The notes: a model not told the origin generated them from the sequence alone. 64,000 bases of DNA from Sphaerotilus montanus (GCF_013410775.1 NZ_JACCFH010000001.1:2232001-2296000); one strand, 5' to 3'; shown: positions 27,127 to 38,624, counted from the stretch's first letter. A program made the numbers and translations.

Positions 27127-28659
27127 TCAGGGGCACCCGGGTGGAGGCGTGTCGACCACGGCGCGCCACAGGACGCCGTTGTTCCCCTTGTACACCTCCG
27201 CGAGCCCGGACAGGGCTGGCACGGGCTTCCACGCCAGGTCGGCGATGAACCAGACGGTGCCCGGTGTGCACAGCAGCGCTCCGGCCTGGTCGGTGCGCCA
27301 GAGCTGGCGTGCGGCGGCCGGCGGATCGAAACGCCCGGCGTCGAACAGCTCCTTGCGCCAGTTGTCGGTCCTGGGGAGGTTCGGGTCGTTCCAGTTCGAC
27401 AGCACGATCGGCGGCCGTGTCAGCCCGGCGTAGAAGGGCACGTCGAAGAAGGCGCCGTCGACGAACACCACGCGGTCCTGTGGCTGGTGCTGCCGGGCCA
27501 GTGCGTCGCCGAGGTCGCGGTGCGAATGGGGCGCCTGCCAGGCCAGCGCGGCCACGAGGCCGACGCACAGCACGGCCGCCGCCGGCAGCACCTGGCGCCA
27601 TGCCGACCCGCGCGCCACCGCCAGCCCCAGCAACATGCACAGCGGCGGGAGGGCGGGCAGGACATAGCCGACCAGCTTGGACGTCGGCATCGAGAAGAAG
27701 CCGGTGATGGCCACCAGCCACCACAGCACCAGACCGCGCTGCAGGCCCTGCGGTGGCGTGCGCCAGGCTGCCGGCAGCCACACGCTCCACGGCAGCGTCA
27801 GCAGCGGCAGCACGGCCACGTAGAACCACGCCGGCTGCGCGTTGTTGAAGCCGACCTGCGCGAAACGGCGGAAGTGCTGCTCCATGAAGAAGTAGTCGAA
27901 GAAGCCGGGGTAGCGGAGCTGCATCGCCACGAACCAGGGGGCTGCGATCAGCAGGAAGAGCCCCACCGCCAGCGGGTGCATCAGCCCCAGACACTGCCGC
28001 CAGCGCCGCTGCGCCAGCAGCCACGGCCCGACCACCAGCACCGGCAGCACCACGCCGATCAGCCCCTTGGCCAGCACGCCCAGCGCCATCGCGCCCCAGG
28101 CGGCGAGCAGCCAGCGCAGGTCGGTGCGCGCCGGGTCGTCCACCGCGCGCTGGCCGCAGAGGATGGCCACCGTGATCAGCCCCGCCACCAGCATGTCGTG
28201 GTTGGCGTACTGGCCGCCGATGAAGAAGAACGGCGTCGTCGCCATCACGCCCAGCGCGATCAGCGCCTCGCGCGGGCCGACGCGGCGGCGCAGGTCGAGG
28301 AACAGCGCCGCACCCATCAGCCACGCACCCAGCGCCGGCGCCACGCGGGCGGCGAAGGCATGGACACCCAGCAGCTGCATCCCGGCGATGTCCAGCCAGT
28401 ACATCAGCGGCGGCTTGTGGAAGAAGGGCAGCCCGAGCAGCGTCGGCACCAGCCCGTCGCCGTGCAGCATCTCGCGGGCGACCTCGGCATAGCGCCCCTC
28501 GTCGGGCAACAGCAGCGGACGCAGGCCGGTGGTGAGCAGCAGCCACAGGGCCAGCAGCGCCAGCGTCCAGCCGGGGCCTGGCCGCGTGGTCGATGCCGCG
28601 GTGGTCGTGGTGGAGAGGGGGGCTGTGGGGGTCATCGCGAGGGCTGGTCCGGATGCCAT
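27127..28659 (-). CDS. ArnT-like glycosyltransferase (GT39/PMT family)
   Basis: A 510-residue polytopic membrane protein of the dolichyl-phosphate-mannose mannosyltransferase family, to which the lipid A modifying ArnT belongs. Typical features are the acidic loop LLLPDEGRYAEVAREML with the catalytic Asp-Glu near residue 53 and FFHKPPLMYWLDIAG in the first periplasmic loop, followed by many transmembrane helices. The start at 28,659 has AGGGAGGG nine bases upstream, and a second ATG 24 bases later is weaker. It probably transfers a sugar from an undecaprenyl carrier to an envelope acceptor, but the sugar is unknown. Confidence 0.85.
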   Translation of the reverse strand: MASGPALAMTPTAPLSTTTTAASTTRPGPGWTLALLALWLLLTTGLRPLLLPDEGRYAEVAREMLHGDGLVPTLLGLPFFHKPPLMYWLDIAGMQLLGVHAFAARVAPALGAWLMGAALFLDLRRRVGPREALIALGVMATTPFFFIGGQYANHDMLVAGLITVAILCGQRAVDDPARTDLRWLLAAWGAMALGVLAKGLIGVVLPVLVVGPWLLAQRRWRQCLGLMHPLAVGLFLLIAAPWFVAMQLRYPGFFDYFFMEQHFRRFAQVGFNNAQPAWFYVAVLPLLTLPWSVWLPAAWRTPPQGLQRGLVLWWLVAITGFFSMPTSKLVGYVLPALPPLCMLLGLAVARGSAWRQVLPAAAVLCVGLVAALAWQAPHSHRDLGDALARQHQPQDRVVFVDGAFFDVPFYAGLTRPPIVLSNWNDPNLPRTDNWRKELFDAGRFDPPAAARQLWRTDQAGALLCTPGTVWFIADLAWKPVPALSGLAEVYKGNNGVLWRAVVDTPPPGCP

Positions 28660-28697
28660 TATCCGGGGCCCTCCCTGGGTAAACCCTCAGTCTGGAT

Positions 28698-30014
28698 TCA
28701 GGTGGGGGTCTCTGCTGCCGCGTGGGCAGGGGTCGGGCTGTGCGGCTGGGTGCGGCCACCACGGCCATAGCGCGCCATCGTCAGCCCCTCCATGCTGATC
28801 TCGGGCGTGCGGCCGCTGATCAGGTCGGCCAGCACGCGGCCGGTGCCGGCGGCCATGGTCCAGCCGAGCGTGCCGTGGCCGGTGGAGAGCGACAGGTTGC
28901 GCAGCCGGGTGGCGCCGAGGATGGGCGTGCCGTCCGGCGTCATCGGGCGCAGGCCGCACCAGAACTCCGCCCGCGACACATCGCCGCCCTTCGGGAACAG
29001 GTCGGTGACGACGAACTCCAGCGTGCGGCGGCGGGCGGCGTCCAGATCGAGGTTGAAGCCCGAGAGCTGCGCCGTGCCGCCGACGCGGATGCGGTCGCCC
29101 AGGCGGGTCACGGCGACCTTGTGCGTCTCGTCCATGATGGTGGACTCGGGCGCCTGCGCTGCGTCGGTGATCGGCACGGTGATCGAGTAGCCCTTGACCG
29201 GGTAGACGGGGATGTGCAGCCCGAGCGGCTTGAGCATCTGCGTCGAGTAACTGCCCAGCGCCAGCACGGTGTGGTCGGCGGTGAGCGTGCCGCGGCTGGT
29301 GCGCACGCCGGTGATCTGGTCGCCCGCGTGGTCGATGCCCTGGATGTCGACGCCGAAGTGGAACTGCACGCCCAGCGCCCGCGCCGCGTCTGCCAGCCGG
29401 TTGGTGAACTGGAAGCAGTCGCCGGTCTCATCGCCCGGCAGGCGCAGGCCGCCGACGAACTTCTCCTGCACGCCCGCGAGTGCTGGCTCGTGCTGCAGGT
29501 AGCCGGCGCGGTCGAGCACCTCGAAGGGCACGCCGTGCTGGCGCAGGATCTCGGTGTCCTTGCCGATGCCGTCGAGCTGCTTCTGGGTGCGGAAGAGCTG
29601 CAGCGTGCCCTGGCTGCGCGCGTCGTACTGGATGCCGATGTCGGCGCGCAGCTCCTTCAGGCAGTCGCGGCTGTACTCGGCCAGCCGGACCATGCGCGCC
29701 TTGTTGACGCGGTAGGCGCGTTCGTTGCAGTTGGCCAGCATCTGCAGGCACCAGGTCCACATGCCCGGGTCGAGCAGCGGCTTGATGACCAGCGGGCTGT
29801 GGTGCATCAGCAGCCACTGGATCGCCTTCAGCGGCACGCCCGGCCCGGCCCACGGCGCGGAGTAGCCTGGGGAAATCTCGCCCGCGTTGGCGTAGCTCGT
29901 TTCCAGACCGGGACCGGGTTGCCGGTCGACCACCGTCACTTCGTGGCCGGAACGGGCCAGGTAGTACGCCACCGAGGTGCCGATCACCCCACTGCCAAGG
30001 ACCAGGACGCGCAT
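28698..30014 (-). CDS. dadA: D-amino acid dehydrogenase, small subunit
   Basis: A 438-residue FAD-dependent dehydrogenase that oxidises D-alanine and other D-amino acids to 2-oxo acids and passes electrons to the respiratory chain. The dinucleotide fold [19 protein letters not shown] opens the protein, followed by [22 protein letters not shown], diagnostic of DadA. The C-terminal [16 protein letters not shown] and [12 protein letters not shown] are also typical. The ATG at 30,014 follows GGAG. A sigma-54 promoter and two palindromes lie upstream, next to a TyrR-like activator gene in the same orientation. Confidence 0.94.
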   Translation of the reverse strand: MRVLVLGSGVIGTSVAYYLARSGHEVTVVDRQPGPGLETSYANAGEISPGYSAPWAGPGVPLKAIQWLLMHHSPLVIKPLLDPGMWTWCLQMLANCNERAYRVNKARMVRLAEYSRDCLKELRADIGIQYDARSQGTLQLFRTQKQLDGIGKDTEILRQHGVPFEVLDRAGYLQHEPALAGVQEKFVGGLRLPGDETGDCFQFTNRLADAARALGVQFHFGVDIQGIDHAGDQITGVRTSRGTLTADHTVLALGSYSTQMLKPLGLHIPVYPVKGYSITVPITDAAQAPESTIMDETHKVAVTRLGDRIRVGGTAQLSGFNLDLDAARRRTLEFVVTDLFPKGGDVSRAEFWCGLRPMTPDGTPILGATRLRNLSLSTGHGTLGWTMAAGTGRVLADLISGRTPEISMEGLTMARYGRGGRTQPHSPTPAHAAAETPT

Positions 30015-30044
30015 GTTGCTGTTCTCCAGAGTTGCCTGTTCAGC

Positions 30045-30059
30045 GCAATGACTGTGCCA
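30045..30059 (-). promoter_or_regulatory. Sigma-54 promoter of dadA
   Basis: Read on the minus strand the sequence is TGGCAC-AGTCA-TTGC, an exact match to the -24/-12 consensus TGGCAC-N5-TTGC. It ends 30 bases before the dadA start codon. This agrees with a sigma-54-dependent activator being encoded immediately upstream. Confidence 0.85.
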
Positions 30060-30105
30060 AGGGACAACGCGGGGGAACGGCCCGGGCGGCAGGTCGATTT
30101 GTCTG

Positions 30106-30162
30106 TGAATCAATACGATTCAGGTGGCCAAATGGAATGATTTCAATACGGCGTATCGAAAT
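30106..30162. promoter_or_regulatory. Probable activator-binding palindromes upstream of dadA
   Basis: Two inverted repeats lie 50-105 bases upstream of the sigma-54 promoter: TGAATC-AATAC-GATTCA (30,106-30,122, perfect) and ATTTCAATAC-GGC-GTATCGAAAT (30,140-30,162, one mismatch). This is the usual position of enhancer sites for sigma-54 activators. They differ from the E. coli TyrR box (TGTAAA-N6-TTTACA) but may be the target of the neighbouring TyrR-like protein. Confidence 0.6.
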
Positions 30163-30171
30163 CGTGGCGCG

Positions 30172-31695
30172 TCATCCCGCGCCGATGCCGTACTTCCGCA
30201 ACCGCACCGCGATCGCCGAATGCGAGGTCCGCAGCCGCTCGGCCAGCTTGCGCGTCGAGGGATGGTCGCGGTAGAGCCGCTGCAGCAGCGCCTTCTCGAA
30301 ACCGGCGACGGCGTCGTCCAGCGAGCCGATCTCTTCGACCGCCGGCGTGGTGCTGGTGTCTGCGGCGGGTGCCGGGGCGCTGCCGACAAACTCCAGATCC
30401 GCCGGCTCGATCACCGGCGCCTCGCTCAGCGTCACGGCGCGGAAGACGACGTTCTGCAGCTGCCGCACATTGCCAGTCCACGGATGCGCCAGCAGCGCCG
30501 CCGCCGCGGCCGCCCCGATGCGCGGCCGCGGCCGGCCGATCTGTGCACAGGCCCGCTCCAGAAACACCTGCGCCAGCGGCAGGATGTCCTCGGTGCGCTC
30601 GCGCAGCGGCGGCACCTGCAACTGCAGCACGTCGAGCCGGAACAGCAGGTCCTGCCGGAACGTGCCCGCGGCCACCATGTCCTCCAGCGAGCGGTGGGTG
30701 GCGCTGATGATGCGCAGGTCCGCCTTCAGCTCGCGCTCGCCGCCGACGCGCCGGAAGCTGCCGTCGTTGAGGAAGCGCAGCAGCTTGGCCTGCAGATAGG
30801 CCGACATCTCGCCCACCTCGTCGAGGAAGAGCGTGCCGCCGTCCGCCAGTTCCAGCAGCCCCGGCTTGCCACCGCGCAGCGCACCCGTGAAGGCGCCGCC
30901 GGCGTAGCCGAACAGCTCGCTCTCGGCCAGGCTCTCGGGCAGCGCGGCGCAGTTCAGCGCGAAGAAGGGCTGGTCCCGGCGGCGGCTGCCGGCGTGGCAG
31001 GCGTGGGCGATCAGCTCCTTGCCGGTGCCGGTCTCGCCGCGGATCAGCAGCGGCGCATCCACCGGCGCCATGCGCGCGGCGCGCTGCTTGAGCTGGCGGA
31101 TCGCAGGCGAGTCGCCCAGGATCGTCTCGAAGCCGCCCGCGCCGTGGTTGCGCAGCGCGCTCAGCCGCTCGCCGAGGCGGTGCGGCGCGTGCAAGGTCAG
31201 CACCGCGCCGGCCACCGCGCCGCCCGCCTCGTGCAGCGCCACCGATTCGAGCAGGTAGGACTGGCCACCGAGCTGCACCTCGCTGCCCGCGCGTGGCGTG
31301 TCCGTCCGGTCGGTCAGGCCGGGCAGGGCGCGCCCGATCAGCGCCGACTCGGCCAGCCCGCTGGCGCTGACCGCCGCCGCATTCGCCACGACCACCACGC
31401 CCGCGGCGTCGACCGCCAGCACCGGGTCTTCCTGCGCCGCCAGCAGCGCGTCCAGATACAAGCGCCGCCGCGCGCCCGGCAGCATCGCCACCGCGCCGAC
31501 CGACTGCACGCCCGCCACCCCCAGCAACTCGCCGCGCAGCTGCTCCAGCCCCTGCGCGTCCAGCGCGGGCGCTTCGAGGTAGACGTGCGGCGGCTCGACC
31601 TCGACCGCGGACACGTCCAGCGCCCGCTGCGCCAGCGTGGCGAGGATTTCCTGGGCGATGCCGACCCGGTCGGTGAAGAAGACGTCAATGCGCAT
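30172..31695 (-). CDS. TyrR/PhhR-like sigma-54-dependent activator
   Basis: A 507-residue regulator with the TyrR layout: N-terminal ACT domain (MRIDVFFTDRVGIAQEIL), PAS domain (about 80-185), central AAA+ domain (Walker A GETGTGKE, Walker [13 protein letters not shown]) and a C-terminal helix-turn-helix (STRKLAERLRTSHSAIAVRL). The sigma-54 contact loop GAFTGA is intact (GGAFTGALRGG), unlike E. coli TyrR, which uses sigma-70. It should therefore activate sigma-54 promoters in response to an amino acid. dadA with its sigma-54 promoter is immediately downstream. The start at 31,695 was chosen at the ACT domain; an upstream frame lacks homology. Confidence 0.88.
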   Translation of the reverse strand: MRIDVFFTDRVGIAQEILATLAQRALDVSAVEVEPPHVYLEAPALDAQGLEQLRGELLGVAGVQSVGAVAMLPGARRRLYLDALLAAQEDPVLAVDAAGVVVVANAAAVSASGLAESALIGRALPGLTDRTDTPRAGSEVQLGGQSYLLESVALHEAGGAVAGAVLTLHAPHRLGERLSALRNHGAGGFETILGDSPAIRQLKQRAARMAPVDAPLLIRGETGTGKELIAHACHAGSRRRDQPFFALNCAALPESLAESELFGYAGGAFTGALRGGKPGLLELADGGTLFLDEVGEMSAYLQAKLLRFLNDGSFRRVGGERELKADLRIISATHRSLEDMVAAGTFRQDLLFRLDVLQLQVPPLRERTEDILPLAQVFLERACAQIGRPRPRIGAAAAAALLAHPWTGNVRQLQNVVFRAVTLSEAPVIEPADLEFVGSAPAPAADTSTTPAVEEIGSLDDAVAGFEKALLQRLYRDHPSTRKLAERLRTSHSAIAVRLRKYGIGAG

Positions 31696-31795
31696 GTCAC
31701 GGATTCTGCGCGAATGAAAAGTTCGGTTAACCGGGGTAACGCCGTTCACTCCTGCATGGACAGGCGGCAAGAGCGGCCTCTACGATGCGAACGTG

Positions 31796-31810
31796 TGGGA
31801 AATTTTCCCA
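31796..31810. promoter_or_regulatory. Palindrome upstream of the DUF4382/DUF5666 lipoprotein gene
   Basis: TGGGAAA-T-TTTCCCA, with perfect seven-base arms, lies 35 bases before the lipoprotein start codon in the divergent promoter region shared with the TyrR-like gene. It is a possible operator for an unidentified regulator. Confidence 0.4.
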
Positions 31811-31844
31811 TTTTGAACACCGCCATCCTCCCTGGAGCGCACCG

Positions 31845-33266
31845 ATGCACCGCACCCGCCTGAACCAGTCCCTGATCCTGACCCTGTCGACGGCCGCACT
31901 GGCTGTGCTGGCCGCCTGCGGCGGTGGCGGCGACACGGCGTCCACCACGCCGACCGCGACCGCCTCGTCGGTCACGCTGCAGACCTACATCACCGACAAC
32001 CTCGCCACTGAATATTCGAAGGTCTGGGTCACGGTCAAGAAGATCACCGCCACCGACAGCACCGGCGCCGTCGTCACGCTGCTGGACGCGACCGCGACGC
32101 CGGTCGTCGTCAACCTGTCCTCGCTGGCGGACGTGGGCCAGTTCATGTCGAGCGTGACGCTGCCGGCCGGCCTCTACACGCAGGTCGCGGTGACGCTGGG
32201 CAATGACGTGCAGCTCGTCTCGCTGGACGGCGCCACCACCGTGACCGGCCAGCTGGGCAGCGGCACCAGCGACTTCGTGTGGAACGTGCGCAACCTGCGC
32301 TTCGACACCGCCACCACCGGCCAGCTCGTGCTCGACTTCAACCTCGCCCGCTTCACCTACAGCGCCGCCACCGGCCTCGTGACGCCGCAGGTCGACGTGC
32401 TGACGCCGACCGACGCCTTCCGCAAGTTCGTGCGCCAGCAGGCCGAGGTGCATTGCACGGTGCAGAGCGTGGACACCACCGCCGGCACGATCACCGTCAA
32501 CGACAGCCGCCTGGGCACGGGCGTGGTCGTCTCGCTCGCCACCGACGCGGTGATCACCAACGAGTCCACCGGCAGCACGCTGACGCTGGCCCAGCTCACC
32601 GCGGGCACCCGCATCGGCATCAAGGGCACGGTCACGCCGGGCGCCACCACTGCCGACCCGGTCACCGTGACGGCCACCGTTGTCCACGTCGAATCCGCCG
32701 TCACCCGCGCCCGTGGCGAGGGCACGGTCAGCGCCGTCAGCGGCTCGCTGGTCACGGTCAAGCTGAGTGACGCCAACTTCTTGCCCGGCAGCGACAGCGT
32801 GGTGGTCGACATCAGCACCGCCACCTTCCCGCACGGACTGGCCAGCGACCTGGTGGCGGGCGTGGCGGTGAGCTTCCGCGGGCAGGTCAGCGGCATCGGC
32901 TCGGCCGCGGTGATCACGGCGACGACCATGGACGTGCGCGGCGCGGCGTCGAACACGGCGCGCCAGGCGCATCCGGGCCGGACCTACGTCGGCAGCGGCG
33001 TGCGCGGCGCCGTGGGCACCGTCAACAGCGATGGCACGTTCACCTTCACGGTGAGCAGCGCCAGCGCCACCACCGCCGTGCCCGCCGGCACCTACACCGT
33101 CAACGCCGCCAGCGCGACCTACCACGACGGCACGGCGACCTGCCTGGTCGCCGGTGCCACGGTGAAGGTCGTCGGCACGCTCAGCGACACGACGCTGACG
33201 GCCACGGTGCTCGACGTGGCAGGCTGTGCCGGCCAGCCGCATTCGGCGCAGCACGGCAAGCGCTGA
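31845..33266 (+). CDS. DUF4382/DUF5666 domain lipoprotein
   Basis: A 473-residue predicted lipoprotein. The signal peptide ends in LAVLAACGGGG, with Cys26 as the likely lipidated residue. Residues about 40-205 resemble DUF4382 (KVWVTVKKITATDSTGAVV and LPAGLYTQVAVTLG), and the C-terminal half holds two or more DUF5666 beta-barrel-like repeats (CTVQSVDTTAGTITVND, GTVSAVSGSLVTVKLSD, GAVGTVNSDGTFTF). The function is unknown, and surface or periplasmic binding is likely. GGAG precedes the ATG. It stands alone, divergent from the TyrR-like gene. Confidence 0.8.
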   Translation: MHRTRLNQSLILTLSTAALAVLAACGGGGDTASTTPTATASSVTLQTYITDNLATEYSKVWVTVKKITATDSTGAVVTLLDATATPVVVNLSSLADVGQFMSSVTLPAGLYTQVAVTLGNDVQLVSLDGATTVTGQLGSGTSDFVWNVRNLRFDTATTGQLVLDFNLARFTYSAATGLVTPQVDVLTPTDAFRKFVRQQAEVHCTVQSVDTTAGTITVNDSRLGTGVVVSLATDAVITNESTGSTLTLAQLTAGTRIGIKGTVTPGATTADPVTVTATVVHVESAVTRARGEGTVSAVSGSLVTVKLSDANFLPGSDSVVVDISTATFPHGLASDLVAGVAVSFRGQVSGIGSAAVITATTMDVRGAASNTARQAHPGRTYVGSGVRGAVGTVNSDGTFTFTVSSASATTAVPAGTYTVNAASATYHDGTATCLVAGATVKVVGTLSDTTLTATVLDVAGCAGQPHSAQHGKR

Positions 33267-33275
33267 GCAGGCGCC

Positions 33276-33286
33276 GGGGGGGGGGG
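33276..33286. repeat. Run of eleven G residues between convergent genes
   Basis: An uninterrupted G11 tract sits in the 22-base gap between the stops of the lipoprotein gene and dctD. It is too far from any start to control expression by slippage. It may be a weak processing or termination signal, or a place of sequencing uncertainty. Confidence 0.6.
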
Positions 33287-33288
33287 CG

Positions 33289-34679
<1,391 letters not shown>

Positions 34680-34683
<4 letters not shown>

Positions 34684-36476
34684 GCGGGTTCGGGACGCTC
34701 GGGGCGTTCAGGGACGGCGGGCAGCTCGATGGTGAACGCGACCCCCGACGGAGCGAGGTTGCCCCCGTGCAGCCGACCGCCGAAGCCCTGCACGAGTCGC
34801 GCCGAGAGCACCAGCCCGAGGCCCAGGCCCTTGCCGGCCGGCTTCGTGGTGACGAAGGGCTCGAACAGGCGGGACAGCACCTCGGGGGTGATCGCCGGGC
34901 CATTGTTGCCGAGGACGAGCACGACCTGGTCCCCTTCCCGGCGGGCGCGCAGCGTGATGGCGGGCGCCGGTGTGCCCGCCAGCGCATCGACCGCGTTGGT
35001 CAGCAGGTTGACCAGCACCTGCTCCAGCCGCATCGCATCCGCCATGGCCTTCAGCTCGGGCGGCTCCACCGCCACGGTCACGGCGATGTCCGCCTCGCGC
35101 AGCCGCGGTGTCAGCCCGAACAGCGCGTCGCCGATGACCTTGTGCACGGTGACCGGGGCCGGCGGCTCGATCGTCTTGTGCGCAAACGCCTTGAGCTGGT
35201 AGGTGATGCGGCCCAGGCGCTCGACGAGGTGGCTGATGCGCACGAGGTTGGCGCGCGCCTCGGGCAGGCGCTGGTGGTCGAGCAGCACGGCGGCGTTGTC
35301 CGACAGCGTGTGCAGCGCGGCCAGCGGCTGGTTGAGTTCGTGGACGACGCCCGCCGACATCTGGCCCAGCGCGGCGAGCTTGCCGGCGTGGACCAGATCG
35401 GCCTGCGCGGCGCGCAGCTCGGCGGTGCGGGCCTGGACCATCTGGTCGAGCGAGTCGTGTGCGGCCTGCAGCGCGGCGCGGGTGGCGCGCTGCTGGCGGA
35501 TCTCGCGCCGCGCCTGCCACGCGACCACGGCCAGCAGCAGCAGCACGGCGGCGGCCAGGGCCGCACTGAGCGCGGTGTTGCGGGCGGAGGCCTGCGCGGC
35601 GGCTTCGGTGTCGAGCAGCAGCAGGCGCCAGCGGCCGTGGTTGATCGGGCGTTCGCTGGCCAGGTAGGCGGTGCCCTCCACCTGCACGCGCGTGACGCCG
35701 TCCGAGACGGGCTGGCGCGCCTGCCAGGCCAGCGGGTTCAGATCGGCGCTGCCGTAGCGGCGTGCCTGCGCGGCTTCGGCGCGGGCTTCGGCCGTCAGGG
35801 GCTGGAGCGGGCGGAATTTCCACGCCGCACGCGACGCCAGGATGACCACACCACGTTCGTCCACCACCAGCAGCTCGCCCGGCAGCCGCGGCCACTCGCG
35901 TTCGGTGGCTTCGAGGTCGATCTTGACGGCGGCGACCCCCTGCGCCCGGCCGTGGCGCGGCAGCGCGAACGAGCGGTAGTAGCCGGCGCGTCCGCTGGTG
36001 ACGCCGACGCCGTAGAACTGGCCTTCGCCGCGCGCCAGCGCGTCGTGCACGTAGGGGCGCCACGACAGGTCCTGGCCGAAGGGCGTGCCCGGCTGCTGCC
36101 AGTCGGCCGAGGCGACCACGGTGCCGGCGGTGTCGATGACGTAGAGGATGTCGGCGCCGGCGATGGCGTCGAGCGCGTGCAGCGTGCGGCTGACCTGCGC
36201 GCGCAGGGCGGGGTCGGCGGGTGCAGCGAGCAGCTGGAACACCTCGGACGAGGTTTCCAGCAGCGCGGGCAGGTAGTCGAAGCGGGCCAGCTCGCCGTCC
36301 AGCCGGGCGGCGGTCACGTCCAGCCGGTGGCGGGCCAGCTCGCCGGTGCGCTGCAGGCCGAGCTGCAGCGCCACGGCATGGGCGCCCCAGGCCACGGCGC
36401 CGATCAGCGCCAGCGCGAGCGCCGCCCAGGGCAGCAGGGTGCGTGAACGCCAGGACCGGGAGTGGAGCGGGACCAT
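34680..36476 (-). CDS. dctB: C4-dicarboxylate sensor histidine kinase DctB
   Basis: A 598-residue membrane kinase. There are two transmembrane segments (about 12-32 and 292-312) flanking a periplasmic double-PAS/dCache sensor (YRSFALPRHGRAQGVAAVKID is a typical DctB stretch). A coiled coil, the phospho-acceptor His379 in HELNQPLAALHTLSDN, and an ATPase domain with GKGLGLGLVLSARLV follow. It detects succinate, fumarate or malate and phosphorylates DctD. It is co-transcribed with dctD. dctA lies just downstream in the minus-strand reading of the neighbouring unit at 36,506-37,855. Confidence 0.9.
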
Positions 36477-36505
36477 GGCGCCGAGCGTACCCGGTTCGCC
36501 GCGTG

Positions 36506-37855
36506 TCAGCGGGCGGTGGCCGGGGCGACCGGCATGTGGTGGTCGATGGCGTCGATCACCTGCTCCGGCGCATTCGCGTCGGCGGCCGTCTCGTGGTCCA
36601 GCACGGCGGCCATGCGCGCGGTGTCGAGGTCACCCGTCCACTTGCCGACGACGACCGTTGCCACGCCGTTGCCGACCAGGTTGGTCAGCGCGCGGGCTTC
36701 GCTCATGAAGCGGTCGATGCCGAGGATCAGCGCGAGCCCCGCCACCGGGATGCCGCCCACCGCCGACAGCGTGGCCGCCAGCACGATGAAGCCCGAGCCG
36801 GTCACGCCGGCCGCGCCCTTGGACGTCAGCAGCAGCACCAGCAGCAGCGTGATCTGCTGCTGCAGCGTCATCGGCGTGTTGGTGGCCTGCGCGATGAAGA
36901 CCGCGGCCATCGTCAGGTAGATCGAGGTGCCGTCCAGGTTGAACGAGTAGCCGGTCGGGACCACCAGGCCGACGGTCGACTTGCGCACGCCGAGGTTTTC
37001 CAGCTTGGCCATCATGCGGGGCAGTGCGGCCTCCGACGAGCTGGTGCCCAGCACGATCAGCAGCTCTTCCTTGATGTACTTGATGAACTTCCAGATCGAG
37101 AAGCCGTGCAGTTTCGCGATGGTGCCCAGCACGACGAAGACGAACAGGAAGCAGGTCAGGTAGAAGGTGCCCATCAGCTTGCCCAGCGACAGCAGCGAGC
37201 CGACGCCGTACTTGCCGATGGTGAAGGCCATCGCGCCGAAGGCGCCGATCGGAGCGACTTTCATGATGGTGCCCACGATGACGAAGAGCACGTGCGAGAG
37301 CTTCTCGATGAAGTCGAAGATCAGCGTGCCGCGGCCGCCGAAGCGGTGCAGCGCGAAGCCGAACATCACCGCGATCAGCAGCACCTGCAGCATCTCGCCC
37401 TTGGGGAAGGCATCCACGACCGTGTTCGGGATGATGGCCAGCAGGAATTCGACCGTCGTCTGCATCTTGCCCGGCGCGGTGTAGGCGGCGATGCCCTTGG
37501 TGTCGAGCGTGGCTGGGTCGATGTTCATGCCCGCGCCCGGCTGGACGAGGTTGACGATGACCAGGCCGATCACCAGCGCCAGACTGGAGACGATCTCGAA
37601 GTAGAGCAGCGCGTAGCCGCCGGTCTTGCCGACCTTCTTCATGTCCTCCATGCCGGCGATGCCGACCACCACCGTGCAGAAGATGATCGGCGCGATGATC
37701 ATCTTGATCAGCTTGATGAAGCCGTCGCCGAGCGGCTTGAGCGCCACGCCCGTGTCGGGGGCGAAATGGCCGATCAGCACGCCGATCAGGATGGCGGCGA
37801 GGACCTGGATGTAGAGGGATCGGTAGAAGGGCAGGCGTGGGGTGGCGGGTTGCAT
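36506..37855 (-). CDS. dctA: C4-dicarboxylate/cation symporter DctA
   Basis: A 449-residue inner-membrane carrier of the DAACS family that takes up succinate, fumarate and malate with protons. Signatures include [19 protein letters not shown] at the start, the hairpin region [17 protein letters not shown] and the substrate site [21 protein letters not shown] lies just before the ATG at 37,855. A sigma-54 promoter about 60 bases upstream and a palindrome beyond it indicate DctBD control. Confidence 0.95.
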   Translation of the reverse strand: MQPATPRLPFYRSLYIQVLAAILIGVLIGHFAPDTGVALKPLGDGFIKLIKMIIAPIIFCTVVVGIAGMEDMKKVGKTGGYALLYFEIVSSLALVIGLVIVNLVQPGAGMNIDPATLDTKGIAAYTAPGKMQTTVEFLLAIIPNTVVDAFPKGEMLQVLLIAVMFGFALHRFGGRGTLIFDFIEKLSHVLFVIVGTIMKVAPIGAFGAMAFTIGKYGVGSLLSLGKLMGTFYLTCFLFVFVVLGTIAKLHGFSIWKFIKYIKEELLIVLGTSSSEAALPRMMAKLENLGVRKSTVGLVVPTGYSFNLDGTSIYLTMAAVFIAQATNTPMTLQQQITLLLVLLLTSKGAAGVTGSGFIVLAATLSAVGGIPVAGLALILGIDRFMSEARALTNLVGNGVATVVVGKWTGDLDTARMAAVLDHETAADANAPEQVIDAIDHHMPVAPATAR

Positions 37856-37915
37856 GGCGTCTCCAGTCGTTGTGGGCGACGTCGCGCGGAAAGTCGCGCG
37901 AAGTCCCCGGCCAAA

Positions 37916-37931
37916 TGCAACCTCGATGCCA
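37916..37931 (-). promoter_or_regulatory. Sigma-54 promoter of dctA
   Basis: On the minus strand the sequence is TGGCAT-CGAGG-TTGCA, matching the -24/-12 elements with one change in the first hexamer. It lies 61 bases from the dctA start codon, as expected for a gene activated by the adjacent DctD. Confidence 0.75.
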
Positions 37932-38056
37932 GGGCCGCCGGGCTGGTACTTGCGCGCCAACCCATTGATCCGATTGAGATTTTTTCGGAGATGCCGGTGC
38001 TGGTCCTCGGTGAAACCGTGCTGGCTCCGCGGGGAGCGTCCGGGCCGCCATACACC

Positions 38057-38079
38057 GGAATCCGGGTAAACCCGAATCC
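38057..38079. promoter_or_regulatory. Probable DctD enhancer site
   Basis: A near-perfect palindrome, GGAATCCGGGT-A-AACCCGAATCC in the plus direction, about 125 bases upstream of the dctA sigma-54 promoter. Position and symmetry suit an NtrC-family activator site. It also lies just beyond the 3' end of yfiB. A second tandem site was not clear. Confidence 0.45.
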
Positions 38080-38093
38080 CCTGCCGCAGAGAC

Positions 38094-38624
38094 TCAGTCG
38101 CCGCGCACCAGGACCACCACGCGGCGGTTCTGCGTGCGGCCGGCTTCGGTCGCGTTGTCGGCGATGGGCATGGTGGAACCGACGCCACGGATCTCGATGC
38201 GGGCTGCGGGCAATCCGCGGGCCGTGAATTCGCGCGCCACCACCTCGGCCCGCCGGGTGGACAGGCGGCGGTTGTACTCGTCGCCGCCGATGTTGTCGGC
38301 ATGGCCCTCGATGCGCAGGCGGGTCAGGTCCTCCTTGCGCAGCGTGTCGGCGATGCCGGTGACGGTCTGCAGGCCGTCGGGGCCCAGGCGCTCGTCGTTG
38401 AACGAGAACAGCACCTTGCCGGCCAGGTTCAGCTCCCAGCCTTCGGTCACTTCGGCGAAGCCCATCTGGCGCAGCGCCGTGACCTGGGCGGGCGAGAAAC
38501 GCGCTGGCGGTGCGGGCGGCGGCGGGGTGGCACAGCCGGTCAGCGTCAGCGTGACGACGAGGGCGAGGGCGCCGGCCGCCCCCAGGCTGCGGCGCCGGGC
38601 CGGATGGTGGTCATGTCGTGTCAT
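38094..38624 (-). CDS. yfiB: OmpA-domain lipoprotein YfiB
   Basis: A 176-residue outer-membrane lipoprotein with lipobox LTLTGCATP (Cys31) and a C-terminal OmpA peptidoglycan-binding domain ([25 protein letters not shown]). In Pseudomonas, YfiB sequesters YfiR and so frees the cyclase YfiN. The identification rests on its place as third gene of a yfiR-yfiN-yfiB operon with ATGA overlaps, because OmpA lipoproteins are otherwise common. Confidence 0.85.
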   Translation of the reverse strand: MTRHDHHPARRRSLGAAGALALVVTLTLTGCATPPPPAPPARFSPAQVTALRQMGFAEVTEGWELNLAGKVLFSFNDERLGPDGLQTVTGIADTLRKEDLTRLRIEGHADNIGGDEYNRRLSTRRAEVVAREFTARGLPAARIEIRGVGSTMPIADNATEAGRTQNRRVVVLVRGD

